From Chloroflexota bacterium (GTDB taxonomy: Bacteria > Chloroflexota > Ktedonobacteria > Ktedonobacterales > Ktedonobacteraceae): DNA of 6,143 nucleotides. Every line of letters starts with the position of its first letter. Position 1 is the stretch's first letter. The stretch lies in contig VBHS01000452.1 of the NCBI GenBank assembly GCA_005881295.1, positions 1-6,143 of the forward strand, read 5' to 3'. Both the position numbers and the translations under genes were made by a program. Of the stretch, positions 5,993 through 6,143 are shown piece by piece. The notes below the pieces were generated by a model that was not told where the DNA came from, did no database searches, and saw nothing but the letters and a program-made list of their open reading frames with translations.

Positions 5993-6143
5993 TTACTTGC
6001 TGTGTGCTGCGAGCCATTCGCCTGACATAAGGTTTCATTTTGAAATAGTACAAATTTGGTAGCATTTTTGCGACAAAAAAAGATGCTCTTTCCACCGATA
6101 TGAAGACTATCTTTCCCCAGAGGCCCTGTCATGAGCATCTTTT
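5993..6143. other. Intergenic stretch with a perfect 11-bp inverted repeat at the window edge
   Basis: No gene is visible. AAAAGATGCTC (6078-6088) and GAGCATCTTTT (6133-6143) are exact complements with a 44-nt centre. A third related string, AGCATTTTT, occurs at 6061-6069. This may be a structured RNA or terminator-like stem, or the end of a small repeat cut by the window edge. Confidence 0.4.

Overview
The window looks like a piece of a Ktedonobacteria-type (Chloroflexota) chromosome. This rests on protein flavour: a long FtsX/MacB-like permease with the motif run ILLIFLIFVLLAAERR then EMGMARAIGVQRRHLV, a SecG next to an SGNH lipoprotein, and an F420-type (Ddn) oxidoreductase. No marker gene is present, so the placement is inference.

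Left half (1-3606, minus strand): one transcription unit reads right to left from a good promoter (3578-3606): secG, an SGNH/GDSL-hydrolase-like lipoprotein that overlaps it or starts just after it depending on the start, then (14 bp after that gene's stop) a very large FtsX-type ABC permease that runs off the left edge. secG is intact. The hydrolase has lost the N-terminal block carrying its nucleophile. The permease has a frame change at about 1860-1873 that looks like an internal deletion between short repeats. After the shift its second frame stays open to base 1. The permease also carries a GC-rich palindromic repeat translated in frame as a low-complexity linker.

Middle (3607-4920, mostly plus strand): an accessory, eroded stretch. 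A 126-bp nested palindrome (MITE-like) abuts the 5' end of an unrecognised ORF that has no normal start. Next come a tiny ORF and an AbrB/MazE-type antitoxin gene with its own promoter and an overlapping dyad. The partner Doc (Fic-fold) toxin is reduced to its first few codons and its C-terminal third, with a 41-bp repeat in place of the missing part.

Right half (4921-6143, minus strand): a VOC (glyoxalase-like) protein whose last codons are made of a second copy of the same 41-bp repeat, then a Ddn/DUF385-type nitroreductase-like gene, then about 150 bp without a gene, ending in a perfect 11-bp inverted repeat at the window edge.

I see no CRISPR array, tRNA, rRNA or defence operon. The main theme is gene decay linked to small repeats: four of the larger coding units are truncated or internally deleted, and three small repeat types sit in or beside genes.
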